Of a stretch of 64,000 nt of DNA, positions 1-45,740 are shown piece after piece (within the stretch, counting starts at the first letter, position 1; every line of letters begins with the position of its first letter). Below the pieces are notes generated by a model. That model searched no databases. It was given only the letters and a program-made list of their open reading frames with translations, and was not told the origin of the DNA. The translations under genes were made by a program, and so were the position numbers. The stretch comes from Cristatella mucedo (Eukaryota > Bryozoa > Phylactolaemata > Cristatellidae): NCBI GenBank assembly GCA_009760855.2, contig WPIO01000001.1, positions 12,283,501-12,347,500 of the forward strand. The letters run 5' to 3'.

Positions 1-740
1 TAGATAGGGATCGGACGTGATGGCTAGCTGTAGAAGCAGTCTTGTGAATGAGGCTTTTACAATTTAGGCAGCTGTGGAAAACGACATCTCAATTTTGAGC
101 ACGTGGTGATGGTCGCACAACAGCATCACGTATTAGAAGAGCAAAGCCTTCTAATCCAGTCACACGCTTAGGGTGTCCTGTGAGCAGCAGTTCAGTTTTA
201 CCGTAATTTAGTTTCAAGAAATTTTCAGACATCCAGGGTCTAATATCGGCAAGGCAAGCATTCAGTTTATCAATTGCTGCAGCAGATTCCGACGGTTTGA
301 ATGACAAATACAGCTGATTATCATCAGCATTTAAAGTGATATCCTATTTCATGGGCCTTAATCACTTTTCCCGGAGGTTGAGTATAAATGAAGAACAACA
401 AGGGACCGAGGACGGACCCTTGAGGGACTCCACAGGTTACTAGTCTCGTAGGTGAGACCTGACCCCCACACGACACGGATTGAACATGATCAGACAAGTA
501 CGATTTCAACCATGCCAGAGCCGTGTCTGCCAGACCGATCATTGTTCTCAATCATCCAAGTAGGACATCATGATCAACGTATCAAAGGCAGCTGATAGAT
601 CTAGCAGAGCTAGGGCAGTGAAATTCCCGTCATCGTTGCCACACAGGATATTATTGTTAACACGGAGGAGAGCAGTTTCAGTGGAGGTGCTGCCTCTTGA
701 ACCCTGATTGAAATGTTTCTGACATTTCATTCTTTTCAAT
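1..740 (-). mobile_element. LINE family B, reverse transcriptase part, truncated by window edge
   Basis: Read on the minus strand, this stretch gives RT pieces typical of L2/CR1-like (jockey superfamily) LINEs: ALLDLSAAFDTL near 560-620, CGVPQGSVLGPLLFFIY near 375-430, and a palm-thumb region with FLKLNYGKTELLLTGH near 175-235. The pieces lie in different frames, so it is a dead copy. The 3' portion runs off the window. The sequence near 1-120 matches 55780-55900, which ties this copy to the family B fragments elsewhere. It probably lies in an intron of, or downstream from, the minus-strand gene beginning at 6086. Confidence 0.85.
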
Positions 741-1516
741 ATGTGCTACCAGCTCCCTAGTGAGAAAACTTTTCAAGAATCTACTGAGCCTCAGATGATA
801 TGGACAGAGTCATTCCTGCAACTACCAATTATGGGCTATTCAGGTGTTCAATTCAGTCAAAATACACGAATTGATACAACTCTTCCATCAATTTTCGTAG
901 GCTTTAGGTCAATTTCGGACGACGGTATGCCATCTTCTTTCTTTTTAGGGCAACCAATTTCCATTTTAGGTTTCATCAGGCTTTCTGAATCCGATTGATG
1001 CTTCACGCAGATATAATTTTTATTCGCCATAGCCAAGAAACATGTGAGTGATGACCGTCAGTACATTTTAGCATGAAAAATCAGAAAGGAAAACCGATAG
1101 TTATCCATTTCAGTTAACCGTAAAAGTAAATTGTAAATACAGTCGGTTAATACGTAGCATAATTTTATGCTAATGAATGACAGAACAAGTAGCCTTGAAT
1201 ATCTGATTGCTAAGCTACCAGAAAAAGGCATTCGTAGGTCAAGCCATGAGTATGTGGCCATGTTCTGAAGCCTATGTTATGGTGACTCTCAACCAAAACA
1301 TGATCAAACTAAACTTCCACACCAACATGAGGCAGTAACAAAGAAGCCCTAACAAGAAATCAAGAGAAATTAAATTCTCCTTCTTCTTGGTCTAAAGCTA
1401 AACAGTGATTCCGCGATTTGCATTTTAATCCTCAGGCTAGCAAGGTAAGCTGTATTTCTCGCCAGTAGGAGCTTCAGTTACCGTATCTAGCTTTTAAGAA
1501 ACATATAGGCACATAC
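741..1516. other. Non-coding or intronic stretch, nothing recognised
   Basis: The region is AT-rich with only short open frames lacking codon structure. It may hold further exons of the minus-strand gene, but none could be supported. Confidence 0.4.
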
Positions 1517-1661
1517 CTTCCGATATTGATGTCGTCTGAGACCGTAAGCTTATAAGTCAGCTCATCACAAATGCTTTGAATTACTTTTTCATCCAGCTGT
1601 TGGAATACATGCCTGTAAGAAGGATGGACTATTCCATATGCAAGTTCCTCGAGTACCAGCA
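1517..1661 (-). CDS. Unknown minus-strand gene, probable internal exon
   Basis: Acceptor TATATGCAG|TG and donor AG|GTATGTG bound an open phase 1-to-2 exon. It contains VLVLEELAYGIVHPSYRHVF, FQQLDEKVIQSICDELTYKL and TVSDDINIG. It looks protein-like, but no family was recognised. Confidence 0.5.
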
Positions 1662-3745
1662 CTGCATATACATGAATTTGAAGCAGTGGCAAATGGACTT
1701 ACACAGTAATTAGCTGAAGCAAAAACAACGATCTTTGGCTAGCAATTACAATGTCTGCTGAAATCCACCCGAATGACTGTCTGATCACGTTCATGCGATG
1801 GGGCAATGAATCTATACTTAAGACAAATCAAGAAATCTAACAAAGACTGACACTCCCTAGCTACACAAGCCTGGGAATTTAGTCCATGCTCATAGAAGAG
1901 GCTGGAGTGGTACATTCGAAAATTTAGACAAGATAAAACAGCCAAGTCTGGTGTATTTGTGAGACAAACATGTGTAAATGTCCGGTTCTCCAACACCTCA
2001 TATTATTCACAAAATTTCGCGGAGCACATACAATAAGAGTGCGCATAACAAATCCTCAAAAAAACTGGCGCTGCCACTCACGCATTTGCATGCAGTGCAT
2101 TCTGAAGCAGCCGAATGGCAGCAAGTCCTGCTCTGACATCATCCGTGATGAGCAGTTGTAGCATCCACGACGACTTAATGACTGAAGTGTCACAATGGCA
2201 ACAGAATTATGCTATGCAGTGGCGGAGCTGCCGAAGCTATAAATCTGTCCCGAAACGTGCATCTGTGCCCAAGACGTGCGTAGCAATTATTGATTTTGTG
2301 ATGAAAGCGTGCATGCATGTTTGCATGCATGTTAGCCAGAGCGCACGCTCAGATCCACCATGAGCACGACATTCAGCATAACAGTAGCAGTGAATATCAT
2401 CAGCACGCACTTGCCACTTATGCTAACATACCATGGACGGCTAGGAACGAATGTGCGCCAAGTAGGGCGGTGATGGCCTCCAACACTGTGTAATAGTAGT
2501 TTAGCAGCTCCCTTTTGGCAGACTCTGAAGCCTAAAAATCATTCTCATGCACGGCAGGATTGACGAAACGACAACCAGCAGTACCAGCACTGGGCCAGAG
2601 CATTCGATTGCACCGATCGATGCTTTGATGAAGCAGCAGCACAGACAGTATGAAGGATACAATAAAGGAGCGGGAAAACATTAAGTCTGCCATCAAAGTT
2701 TGTAGACTTGTCCATGGTATTGCTTGCTGCTTTTCTCTGTGGTAGCAGCAAGAATGAAGGCACCCATTCGAGGAAAGAATGGTAAAACTCAAAACAAGGA
2801 GCAGAAAAAATGCTAACCTTTTACAGAGCTGAACAACTAGACTGCACGAGAGAAGAACAAACGTGGTGCTATAGCAACTCTCAGCCAGGCAATGCATCTC
2901 AGCCACCACCCTTGGTCCCTTGCTCCGTCCCTGTGCATGGCAGCATGTGAATAGGACGCACAGCATCGAAACCTCAAAATCAGATAGCCAGATGTAACGA
3001 CTGTGAGCCGGCGATTAGAAATGAAGAAGATCCTGGGAGCTGCTCAGCAGTAAACGTCGCATGCGAGCGCAGAACGAGTCACTTCGTGCTGGAGACCAGT
3101 AGGTTGAATGACCGTGTTTACAATGTTCGTTTTAAATTTCCAGTCTCCCTTTCAGCAGCAACACCGGCGGTACCGAGGTGCAATAATAAGTACGCTCCAC
3201 AGAGTGTGCTTGAAGTACGGCTGTATCATCTGGTGGGCGGCAACGGCAGCTCTCACAAAATCTACCTGTAGCTACCGGTATTTTCTTGTGTACAAGTCCC
3301 CCTTTTTAAATTTGGAGTCAGATAATGGAGAGGGGGCTTACACAGGAAAGGCTGCTTTTCCATTGGTCAGGTCTGAGTGTGTGATTAAGGCCTGGAACAG
3401 TGTAAAGCCAGAGATTATAGTCAGACCTTCAAGAAGTGTGGAATTTCAAATGAAATGGACAGAACAGAAGATGACACAATCAATGAAGAGACGATGACGA
3501 TGTGATGATTACAATGATGATAGCAAAGTTTCCACCAAATTTCAAGCCTATGATATGAACGGGGAGGATGGAGAGGTTATCATCACCATTTCTGATAAAG
3601 AGAATAATGATAAGAGATGAGTGATTTTAATGAGTCTTGATATTGTTCAGTTCATTCAATTGTTGAATACAAATATTTTTTCCAAAAATTTGGTTCAAAA
3701 ATTGGGAAGGGGACTTATCCATTGGGGCTTATATACATAAAATAC

Positions 3746-3812
<67 letters not shown>

Positions 3813-6086
3813 CTACTAATTAACTAATTAAATCGAGACAGTCCATCCTTTCTTCTGCCTTATAGGATCCTGTGACGTGAGACAATCTTGCAACCAATCA
3901 TTGGATGGGATGATCTATTGGGATTGTGTTCTTTAAAAACAAAGCTGGAGGGTTAAAGGTTGAGTAGCTGGCCACCACAACTTGTTGCCAGTTACTCAGG
4001 TCGAGTTGGACATGGTGGACAGCTTGCTGATGCACGGTGTTATAACCGTGTACAAGGAATGCAGCATCTACCGATTTCCCAAATCCGTGTCGATGCCATA
4101 CGATTAGATATATGATATATAGATATATACATATATGCCATAAGACACACCATGGCCTAGCTTTTCTTAAGCAAACTTGCATCATTTTAGTTTTTTAGCC
4201 AGAGTCAACCGAAAGGGACTGAACTTTGGCAAAGACAGGTGGTACATAGCCATATAAACCACATAAACAACTCACAGGCTTCGGGCCTCCGAAGGTGGAG
4301 TTCCAGATGGCACTCACGAGAGGCCAAGGCATGCGACATGACGAGCTCACCGGACCTCGGCAGATCGATCTGATTTGATGAATACGGGCTAATTACGTGA
4401 GCCTCTCTAGTTTTAAATAGCCCACACTCCTACAAATCCTCACCCGAGCGAAGTACCATATATTTTGATATTCCAAAAAGAGACCAGAAAAAAGAGCCAC
4501 GAGCACAGATCAATGATTTATCCCAAATTTGCAGTGGATTGTAAACTTAGGTTGAAGTTTATTCCTTAGGAATGTAGCAAAACCCGTATCAATAAGCAAA
4601 CGAGTCAATATTTCCGTGCTAGAGAAGGGAGTCCTGACAGCTTGGATTTCGACAGGCAGGCATTAAATTGTGATTTAATGCCCGTGTTTAATGTCGGCAC
4701 ATTACACTATCGCATCAAACTACTTTAAAAACGTGCATGTATGAAGTAACTATGAATGTGAAACCTGAGCGCTGTAAAGCCCTACCTTCCCATTAATATG
4801 TACACCAATCTATCTCCATCAGATTCTGAGAAAAATAATGAGAAAAAAAGGCCCGATTTGTTATTCACACTATCGCTGATACTCACTCGGTCAGTACAGC
4901 TATTAATAAGTACAAGGGGCTCGTCTGTAACGACCAAGGAACGTTCAAACCCTAGCACATACGTAAGGCACATGGATAGCGATTAATGTCTCTTAGGTCA
5001 CTGGACAAATGAATTGTATTTATTTTAATACAACAACCTGGGAACCATCGAAGGTAATTAATGCAGCGGCACATCAGTCTGCCCACATAAACTAGGGGAG
5101 CTTACTTCGTCTGTAGCTTTGACCTGAAGCTTTCGTGCAAGGATGAGCAAGTTCTCCGAGGCATTTGGCAAGCACACACCGTAGAATTCGCGGGATTCAC
5201 TTGGTTCGATACCAACGCAGCAAGTGCTAAAAACAAAGAGAAGATGGCGTAGCTATACATATTCACAGCTGAATACACTTTAAGCAGCAAGGATTGAGAA
5301 AATACACTAAATTTATACTGAGGTGGACGCGTATATTAACATTGCAAGTGATATCGAAGGACTTGATTAAGCAAATCTGATAACAAGTACTGCTCATTTT
5401 AGGTTTAAACCTGTCCAGATGTGAGTAAATTAAAAAAAAAGAGTCTCTCCCGTAAGCTGAAAGCCAGAAAACTTTGCTACAGAGCAACAGTTGAGAGCAG
5501 AATATCTGTAAAAAAAAGGTTATAGAATCCCGTGCTGAGCTTGAATACAGTAGCGCTTGATGAAGAAAAGATCGATAGTAGTTTCGCTTGTAGGGTAAGA
5601 GACTGTAGGTTTGGTGAATGGCCTAATAAATAGCCTAATAAAAAGCCTAATAAATAAAAATGGCCTAATAAAAAGCCTAATAAAAATAAACTAAAATGAA
5701 CCAGAAAAACATCGTAACTTGCCTTAAGATCGTAGCGAGCTTGGCCGCAGTCGCCCATTTTCCACTGATATACTCGTAATTCTGTTTCAAAACTAACAAT
5801 AACACTTCCAATAGATCGTAGTCCCATATATCTTTCTTCCACTGAGCAATATCTCCAGACGCTGTAGGTGAAGATTCACTTAAAATATCTAAATATAGAT
5901 GGTTTTTCAAATGCCCTTCAAGATACGCGACAATGACAGCAGCGATCCTCTGCGCGTTAGCATGCCGCTGAAAACGCGCTCACCGCTGAGGCCTAGGAGT
6001 AAAGTGGGAACATCCCTGTCAGATGCTTCCGCGACCTCTGCGGCAAGAGTCAAAATTCTGCGTTCTTTATCAACTCTTGCGCTCAT
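1517..6086 (-). CDS. Unrecognised split gene, helical-repeat-like protein (partial model)
   Basis: Five exon-like blocks lie on the minus strand: 5984-6086, 5723-5915, 5106-5226, 2082-2181 and 1517-1661. The first three join in phase (1, then 2, then 0) into a leucine-rich helical sequence that starts MSARVDKERRILTLAAEVAE and includes QWKKDIWDYDLLEVLLLVLK and ENLLILARKLQVKATDE. The last two have good splice sites and HEAT/ARM-like helices, but their phases require unseen exons between 5106 and 2181 and between 2082 and 1661. No family is recognised. The alternation of amphipathic helices suggests an ARM/HEAT scaffold, which is inference. The 3' end was not found; it may lie beyond the LINE at 1-740 or outside the window. 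Confidence 0.55.
2082..2181 (-). CDS. Unknown minus-strand gene, probable internal exon
   Basis: Between CACTTCAG and GTGAGTGG lies an open phase 1-to-2 exon reading IKSSWMLQLLITDDVRAGLA then AIRLLQNALHANA, which is helix-like as in ARM/HEAT repeats. Membership in the gene starting at 6086 is inferred from strand and character only. Confidence 0.45.
2190..5100. other. Probable intron space with (CA)n/(TA)n at 3747-3813
   Basis: This stretch is AT-rich. It contains a CA dinucleotide run at about 3747-3797 passing into TA to about 3813, and short unexplained open frames. A minus-strand frame at 3898-4110 looks faintly protein-like, but no convincing splice sites were found for it. Confidence 0.4.
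5106..5226 (-). CDS. Unknown minus-strand gene, exon C
   Basis: Acceptor TTTTTAG|C completes the serine codon begun in exon B. The exon reads TCCVGIEPSESREFYGVCLP followed by NASENLLILARKLQVKATDE and ends in phase 0 at a GTAAGC donor. Confidence 0.6.
5723..5915 (-). CDS. Unknown minus-strand gene, exon B with GC donor
   Basis: Acceptor TTGAAG|GG restores the frame of exon A (...LGLSG|HLKNHLYLDILSES). The exon encodes QWKKDIWDYDLLEVLLLVLK and ends ATILS in phase 2 at AG|GCAAGT, the usual form of a GC donor. No in-frame GT donor lies nearby. Confidence 0.6.
5984..6086 (-). CDS. Unknown minus-strand gene, exon A (start)
   Basis: The ATG at 6086-6084 opens MSARVDKERRILTLAAEVAE and the exon ends ...VPTLLLGLS plus one base before a GTGAGC donor (phase 1). 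The next exon follows after an intron of only 68 bp. The start is chosen as the first ATG in the frame. Confidence 0.55.
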
Positions 6087-6089
6087 AGT

Positions 6090-8360
6090 AGATTGCTAGG
6101 GGCCGTCCGTAAAGACGGTTGCCACCGGGTACGTGTAAACAGTAATGTAAATACAAAAAATGGAATAGCCAATTCTCAGCGTGGCACACAGTAATGGAAC
6201 CGCTGTTGTCGCAGAGAATGTTTCTTCCTACTCTTCCGCTATTTGCCATTGGCCATTTCCTGTGACGTTCGCGACTTGATGGTGTGTGACACGAAGTGCC
6301 TTCCGCGTCTTATGGTTCCGTGGATGTGACTCTGCAGGCGCACAGGACTTTCCCGAAGGTCAGCCTGCGGCTTTCAGCCTAGACCTACCTTAGTGGCATG
6401 CGTGTGCATGCCCCGTGGTGCCAGGGTGGCCCGGTCGCGTGTTCGCGTACCGCCTACTCCGCGGCCTGTCGCGCTGTAGCCGGTAGGCAGCCATCTGGCA
6501 ATCGCGTTTCGATATTAAGCGTTTCTTTTTAATCAAGTACACGATGCGGTCGTCACTTAATGCGGTTTTCTGGTCCGATTTCGCGTAAAGCTTATGTGAT
6601 CGCTCCCTGTGCAGCGAAGTCTGCAGCTCCGTTCTGACTCAGGACTCAGCTGCAACTGCCCTCAGAACTTCTGTGGGCAGATGCAGCGTGAATGAGCCTC
6701 ACCTAGTCGAAAGGGTCAAATAACTTGGGCTGCCCGGTCACTGCTTTTGTGCCCTCCGTATCACCGGCTTCCGCCCTCAGGATAACAGCAGTAGAGAAGT
6801 TAAACTTGTAAGATCGTTCGGCTTCCGCCTGTTAGCTAAAGCGTTTCACGCAGCAGAGGCGCTTCTCACTAGCTGATTGTTGGTAGTTCGTTAGTTTTTC
6901 AGCCACGGAGGCCGCCACGTTTTGCTGCCAGTTTTACGTGAGAATTTGGGCCTCCCATTGCCAATGCCCGTGGGCAGAACGGACACCGCCCTCTCTGTCG
7001 CATCGTAGCTGCATGTGCTGTAGATTTCCCTCACCTGTTACGTCTCAAGTCGCTTTGTACCACAGCTCATCTTATGCATGCTAGCTTACTTTTAGTTTTC
7101 TTTTGCAGTAGCTACCCTCGGCAAATGCAGCAGATACTTTTGCAGCCACGGTGCCAAGTGTGGAATTATGTGCCTACTGGTCCTCATTCTCTCCTGGTGG
7201 CGAGTAGACTTCGTATAATAACATTAATAATAATAAAAATAGTAAACGTGTGAAACGAGAAGCAGGGGAGGCCGTGTTTCTCTATTCGGCACCTTTCTTG
7301 CTTTTATGCAAGCTAACGTGCAATATTAGTCGGCTTATCGTACCGGATCGATCACACGTGCGTATTTCGTTTGACTCATCTCAGTATATTCTTTAAGGCT
7401 TCTGTGTGTAAATGAAATGCCCTACAGCCAAGCAACCGAATGTCAGTTGTTTCTTGCCAGTCCTCCCTAATCAGCGTGGTAGCTTCAGTCAAGGCTGCCT
7501 AAGTGCGTGCCAGCATGGCAACAACAGTGTCTTTTACGGCGGTTATTTTTAGTGTCAAACGTCACAGTAGAGCCGATTTACTATCATACAGTGACACAGA
7601 TTGCTGAGATAGTAAACGCATGGTTGTCTGCTGCAGATAATGTCGCGTCCATTACAATCTTGAGGAAGTCGGCACCGTCGGTTTGCACATTAGTGATGGC
7701 GCGATTAAGCACCAGCTTGCTGTTCATAGAGCACCACTGCTAGCCTTGGCTGTTTGGCTCAAGTTGAGAGCCCTTCAAGGGACCGGCACCTCATGCTAGC
7801 CCTAACGACTGATGGAAGCATGTATGATGGGCGCCTTGTCACACTCTATTTAGTGTGGCCATGGTACTGCTAGTGAAGTGGGTGGCAAGGGGGTGCAGAC
7901 GACGCTGGGTACCCAGGCCAAGAGGGCATCAAAAGCAAAATGGATCGTGCAAATGTTTTTACAACTTTTTCATATGAGAATGCCAATCTTGATTTCAAGC
8001 AAGTTCTTGTTTCAACTGTCTGAACTATTGCTGGCTGAACTAGTTAAGCTTGTTTACAGACTTTGACCAAGCTATAGCTTGAGGCTGTGGTGGCATGCAA
8101 GCGACGACGTGGAAGCACCGAGGAGGTTTCAACTGCCGTGTATTTGGCTGGCGCTCGCAGCAGAACAAGCACACGGCTGTTCACCCCTCCATGCGCATTC
8201 CAGCGGCCCTTCCCATCTGCTGACCCCATCCTGCTTGCCACAGGCAGCTGCGTAGTGTCAAGGGCGAGCCCGGCTTGCTTCGGCTACGTCAAGTGCAAGC
8301 GAGTGTCCCGTGGCTGAGCACTGACACGCTATTCTATTCAACCACACAAGCTTAGCTTAC
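6090..8360. other. Intergenic region upstream of the unknown minus-strand gene
   Basis: The 1 kb next to 6086 is richer in GC and CpG than its surroundings, as expected of a promoter-proximal region. No long open frame or recognised repeat was seen. A possible hAT left end (CAGGG after ACGAGAAG) lies at 7255-7267. Confidence 0.35.
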
Positions 8361-9041
8361 TTGGCTTACTTACTTAACTGGCTGTGCTACGACAATGCAG
8401 TAGTCACGACTGGCAACTTTTCAGGTGTCCGAAAGAGAAAACGGTCCATAAATGAGAAGGCAGTTTTTGTAAACTGTGATAACCACAGCTTGAACCTGGC
8501 AGGAGTTCATGCTGCGAGTCAAGATTCCGTTGTCAGTGCCTTTTTTGGAACAACAGAGAGCACCCAATTATTCTTTTCAAGACTAACTCTGAGGTGGGAA
8601 GAATTGAAGAAAGTCTTAGCCATCGCTGTCAAACATGACTCTGCAACAGAGCGGAGTGCAAGAGTGGAGGCCGTGAAAGCTATCAGTGATGGACTGAACA
8701 GCATCGTAGGTCTTTTGGAGAAACTGTCCGAGGACACAAGTGAAGCGCTTGAAATAAGAAGTGATGCTGGCAGTCTCTTACATTGTATTTTGAACTCTAA
8801 CTTTTTTAGCTCTTTTGCCATTTTGCTAAAGCATCTTAAGGAAGATTGACCAGAAAAGACTGCAGCATCCAAAGATGAACTTCAGAGATGCCTCTTGTAT
8901 AACCTCCACTCTCTTGAAACTGAGTTGCCAATGCTTCGAGGAAACCTGTTCTAGGAATCACTACTAGATGCCAAAAGGAGATGTAAATTGTGGGGAGTTA
9001 ACAGTTTAACGAAGAATCTGCCGAAGGACATAAATGCATGG

Positions 9042-9090
<49 letters not shown>

Positions 9091-9612
9091 GAGGAGATTT
9101 CAAGAATCATGAAGGACAACGTAGACTATCTCCAATAAGAAATTACAACTAGATTTTCTTAGCTCACAGATCTTGATGCCGAATTTGGTTTCTTGTTGGA
9201 AGTTAAGAAGCTTTTGAAGCCACTTGTTCAGACCAAACTCGGTCAGTAATGTCTAGATCTTGGAGGCTTCTATTGTTCAGGCGTTGATGGAAAAGAGCTG
9301 TACAACAAAATATGTGACTAAAATGCTTCTTTCCACACGTCACGACTCGGCATTAATGACACCATTGGAACTCACGTCTTTCATTGTCAGAGTTGGAGAA
9401 GATGTGTTCCTTAATTTGCGAGTTACCTTGCAAGTTCTTCCCACCATAGCTGTATCAGGTGCCATTTGTGAACGTTCCTGTAGCAAGTTGAAGAAAATCC
9501 TTTCTTATCTGAGAGCATCAATTGGGCAAGATCGGCACTCTGATTTTGGGAAAATATTGACTTCCAAACTGTTATAGACCAGATTTTGGGAAAATATTGA
9601 CTTCCAAACCAG
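8361..9612 (+). mobile_element. hAT transposase fossil (ZMYM1-like type)
   Basis: Two open pieces match hAT transposases of the kind often annotated as ZMYM1-like. At about 8430-8848: NEKAVFVNCDNHSLNLAGVH, then FFGTTESTQLFFSRLTLRWE, part of the RNase H-like core. At about 9350-9577: the C-terminal dimerisation region with LPTIAVSGAICERSCSKLKK and ILSYLRASIGQ. Stops and frame changes separate them and a (CT)n run sits at 9046-9088, so it is inactive. A roughly 35-bp piece near the end (TTTTGGGAAAATATTGACTT...) is tandemly duplicated at 9542-9572 and 9580-9610. Element ends are uncertain. Confidence 0.8.
9046..9089. repeat. (CT)n microsatellite
   Basis: Pure CT dinucleotide run of about 22 units inside the dead hAT transposase. 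Confidence 0.95.
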
Positions 9613-9619
9613 TTGGCCA

Positions 9620-10380
9620 CGTTCAAGGTCAGAAAATTCAATTAAGTTAAAGCTGTGATAGCTACCTTGTAACTGTACTACAGTTAATAAAACTATCTCG
9701 ATTCGATATGCCTGCTAGCATGTGTTTTTGGCATTTCTTCCGCAGTGGAGCTATTTTGTCGCAATTTTTGGCTAGTGGAAGGGCACAATTTGTAGCCTTC
9801 ACCCCCCCCCCCCGAGTGCCGAAAGGTCTCACCGCAGCTTTGTGCTAGTGATAGTATCTTATGGAAATCAAGTCGGGCCCTGACGAGAGAAGCCATCGGA
9901 AGAGGGTCGGGGCTTCAAGTTGCACTGCAGATATGCCTTTTTATAGGCAACGTATCCCATCCTGTCGTTGCCACACGTTCTGCCAGGCTTCAGAAGCTTG
10001 TTGTTAGGTGAATGTTGAGCTGTCTTGCCACCGAAGATACTTTTGAAACAGGCATTAAGCTTCTTTGACATCGAGACATTTCGAGAGAACTGTTTATTGG
10101 CATGCTAGAGAGTAGGGAGGCTGTATTGCCACTTGCATGCATTGTCTTGTGTCCTTATATAGTACCATAAGTAGCCCTACTCTGTATGTCTGCCTTCTAG
10201 TTGCATCCGTGGCCATCAACTTCCAGCTATGAGACTAAATCTATCTGTTGTCCTACCGGCGTGCAACTCGGAAGCATGCCCAATTGGTGACGATGGCTGG
10301 CTCTCTGTCCAGCACTACCTGTCTGTGACTGGGCCCCTTTCTATTGTGTGTTGTGCAGCTGCTGGGGTATGGAGATTCCC
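9620..10380. other. Intergenic, no gene seen
   Basis: Contains a poly-C run near 9801 and the sequence GTCGGGCCCTG ending at 9882, a possible right hAT end. No coding evidence. Confidence 0.35.
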
Positions 10381-10384
10381 CTTC

Positions 10385-10420
10385 CCGGACATTCCCCCTG
10401 GGGTAGGACATTTCCCCCAT
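10385..10420 (+). repeat. Left arm of G/C-rich inverted repeat
   Basis: CCCGGACATTCCCCC followed by GGGGTAGGACATTTCCC here is the reverse complement, with about two differences, of 11146-11183. The two arms flank the telomere-like and TA repeats upstream of MON2. Confidence 0.85.
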
Positions 10421-10431
10421 ATATGGTTTAG

Positions 10432-10575
10432 GGTTTAGTGTTTAGGGTTTTGGGGTTTTTACGGTTTATGGTTTCAGGGTTTACCGTTTAGGGTTTAGGG
10501 TTTTTAAGGTTTAGGCTTTAGCGTTTAGGGCTTAGAGTTTAGTGTTTAGGGCTTAGTGTTTAGGGTTTAGGGTGG
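10432..10575 (+). repeat. Degenerate TTTAGGG array (interstitial telomere-like)
   Basis: About twenty imperfect heptamers of the form TTTAGGG, with GTTTAGGG, TTTTGGGG and TTTAGGC variants. The usual animal telomere unit is TTAGGG (TTAGG in arthropods), so this heptamer is unusual for an animal genome. Confidence 0.85.
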
Positions 10576-10934
10576 GCTGTGCCTTTACTGCCTAAATCCA
10601 CCCTTGCTCGTATTATGCACTTTTAATGAGTGCTTGTTAGGGCATAACTAGATCTCTTGAGGTCGAGTTATACTCAGTAGACCCCTGAGGCTTCGAGCTC
10701 ATTTTCAGCAACGAGCGGCACGCCGTACTGTGAGCCCGCTTTGACCGGTACGAACAGAACACGTGCTTGGCGGGGTCGAATGGGACCTAACTTCCGCTGG
10801 ACCAAACTGTATAGCCACTGTCGCAACCGCTGCCGCTTGCTCCATTAGAAACCATCTGTTCAATCCATCAATTCTTCTAATTATACTGAGTTGATTTCAT
10901 TTTAATAGAGCATGAACTTTATTTAATCGTATAT

Positions 10935-11111
<177 letters not shown>

Positions 11112-11145
11112 GCTGTATTATTAGTTATACATTCATCAACATAGG

Positions 11146-11210
11146 AGGGAAATGTCCTACCCCCGGGGGGGAATGTCCGGGGAACGTCCAGGGCGGAATG
11201 TCCTACAACC
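11146..11210 (+). promoter_or_regulatory. Right arm of inverted repeat with repeated GGGAATGTCC-like sites
   Basis: Four related decamers follow one another: GGGAAATGTCC, GGGGAATGTCC, GGGGAACGTCC and GGGCGGAATGTCC. They lie about 280-340 bp before the MON2 start codon. They resemble kappa-B-like half sites but break the consensus at one position, so a promoter role is only inference. The first two form the inverted repeat with 10385-10420. Confidence 0.45.
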
Positions 11211-11485
11211 GCTGCTGCTATACCTCATCCAGGTGCCGTGAGGCGCTTTATCCGAGTGCTAGCACTGTCTGGGGCACGCATGACCGATCTGCCCGGCTTT
11301 GGTGAGGTGGCAGATTAGATGAGCCCAAGTAGTGACCTACTTTGCAGCCCTTGCTGTACTTGCTGCTGCTGCTGATGATGGAAATGACAGTGCAGTTATT
11401 TATTGCCTCTTCTCACTTCGGCAGCTCGGCCAGTCAAGTCAAGTCACCCCTCGTCTTCCTTTATTGGCTTGCAGCATCGGCTGTC

Positions 11486-45740
<34,255 letters not shown>

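Noticed and set aside
3898-4185. Minus-strand frame of 95 residues as exon of the unknown gene
   Set aside because: Part looks protein-like, but no acceptor/donor pair with suitable phases was found.
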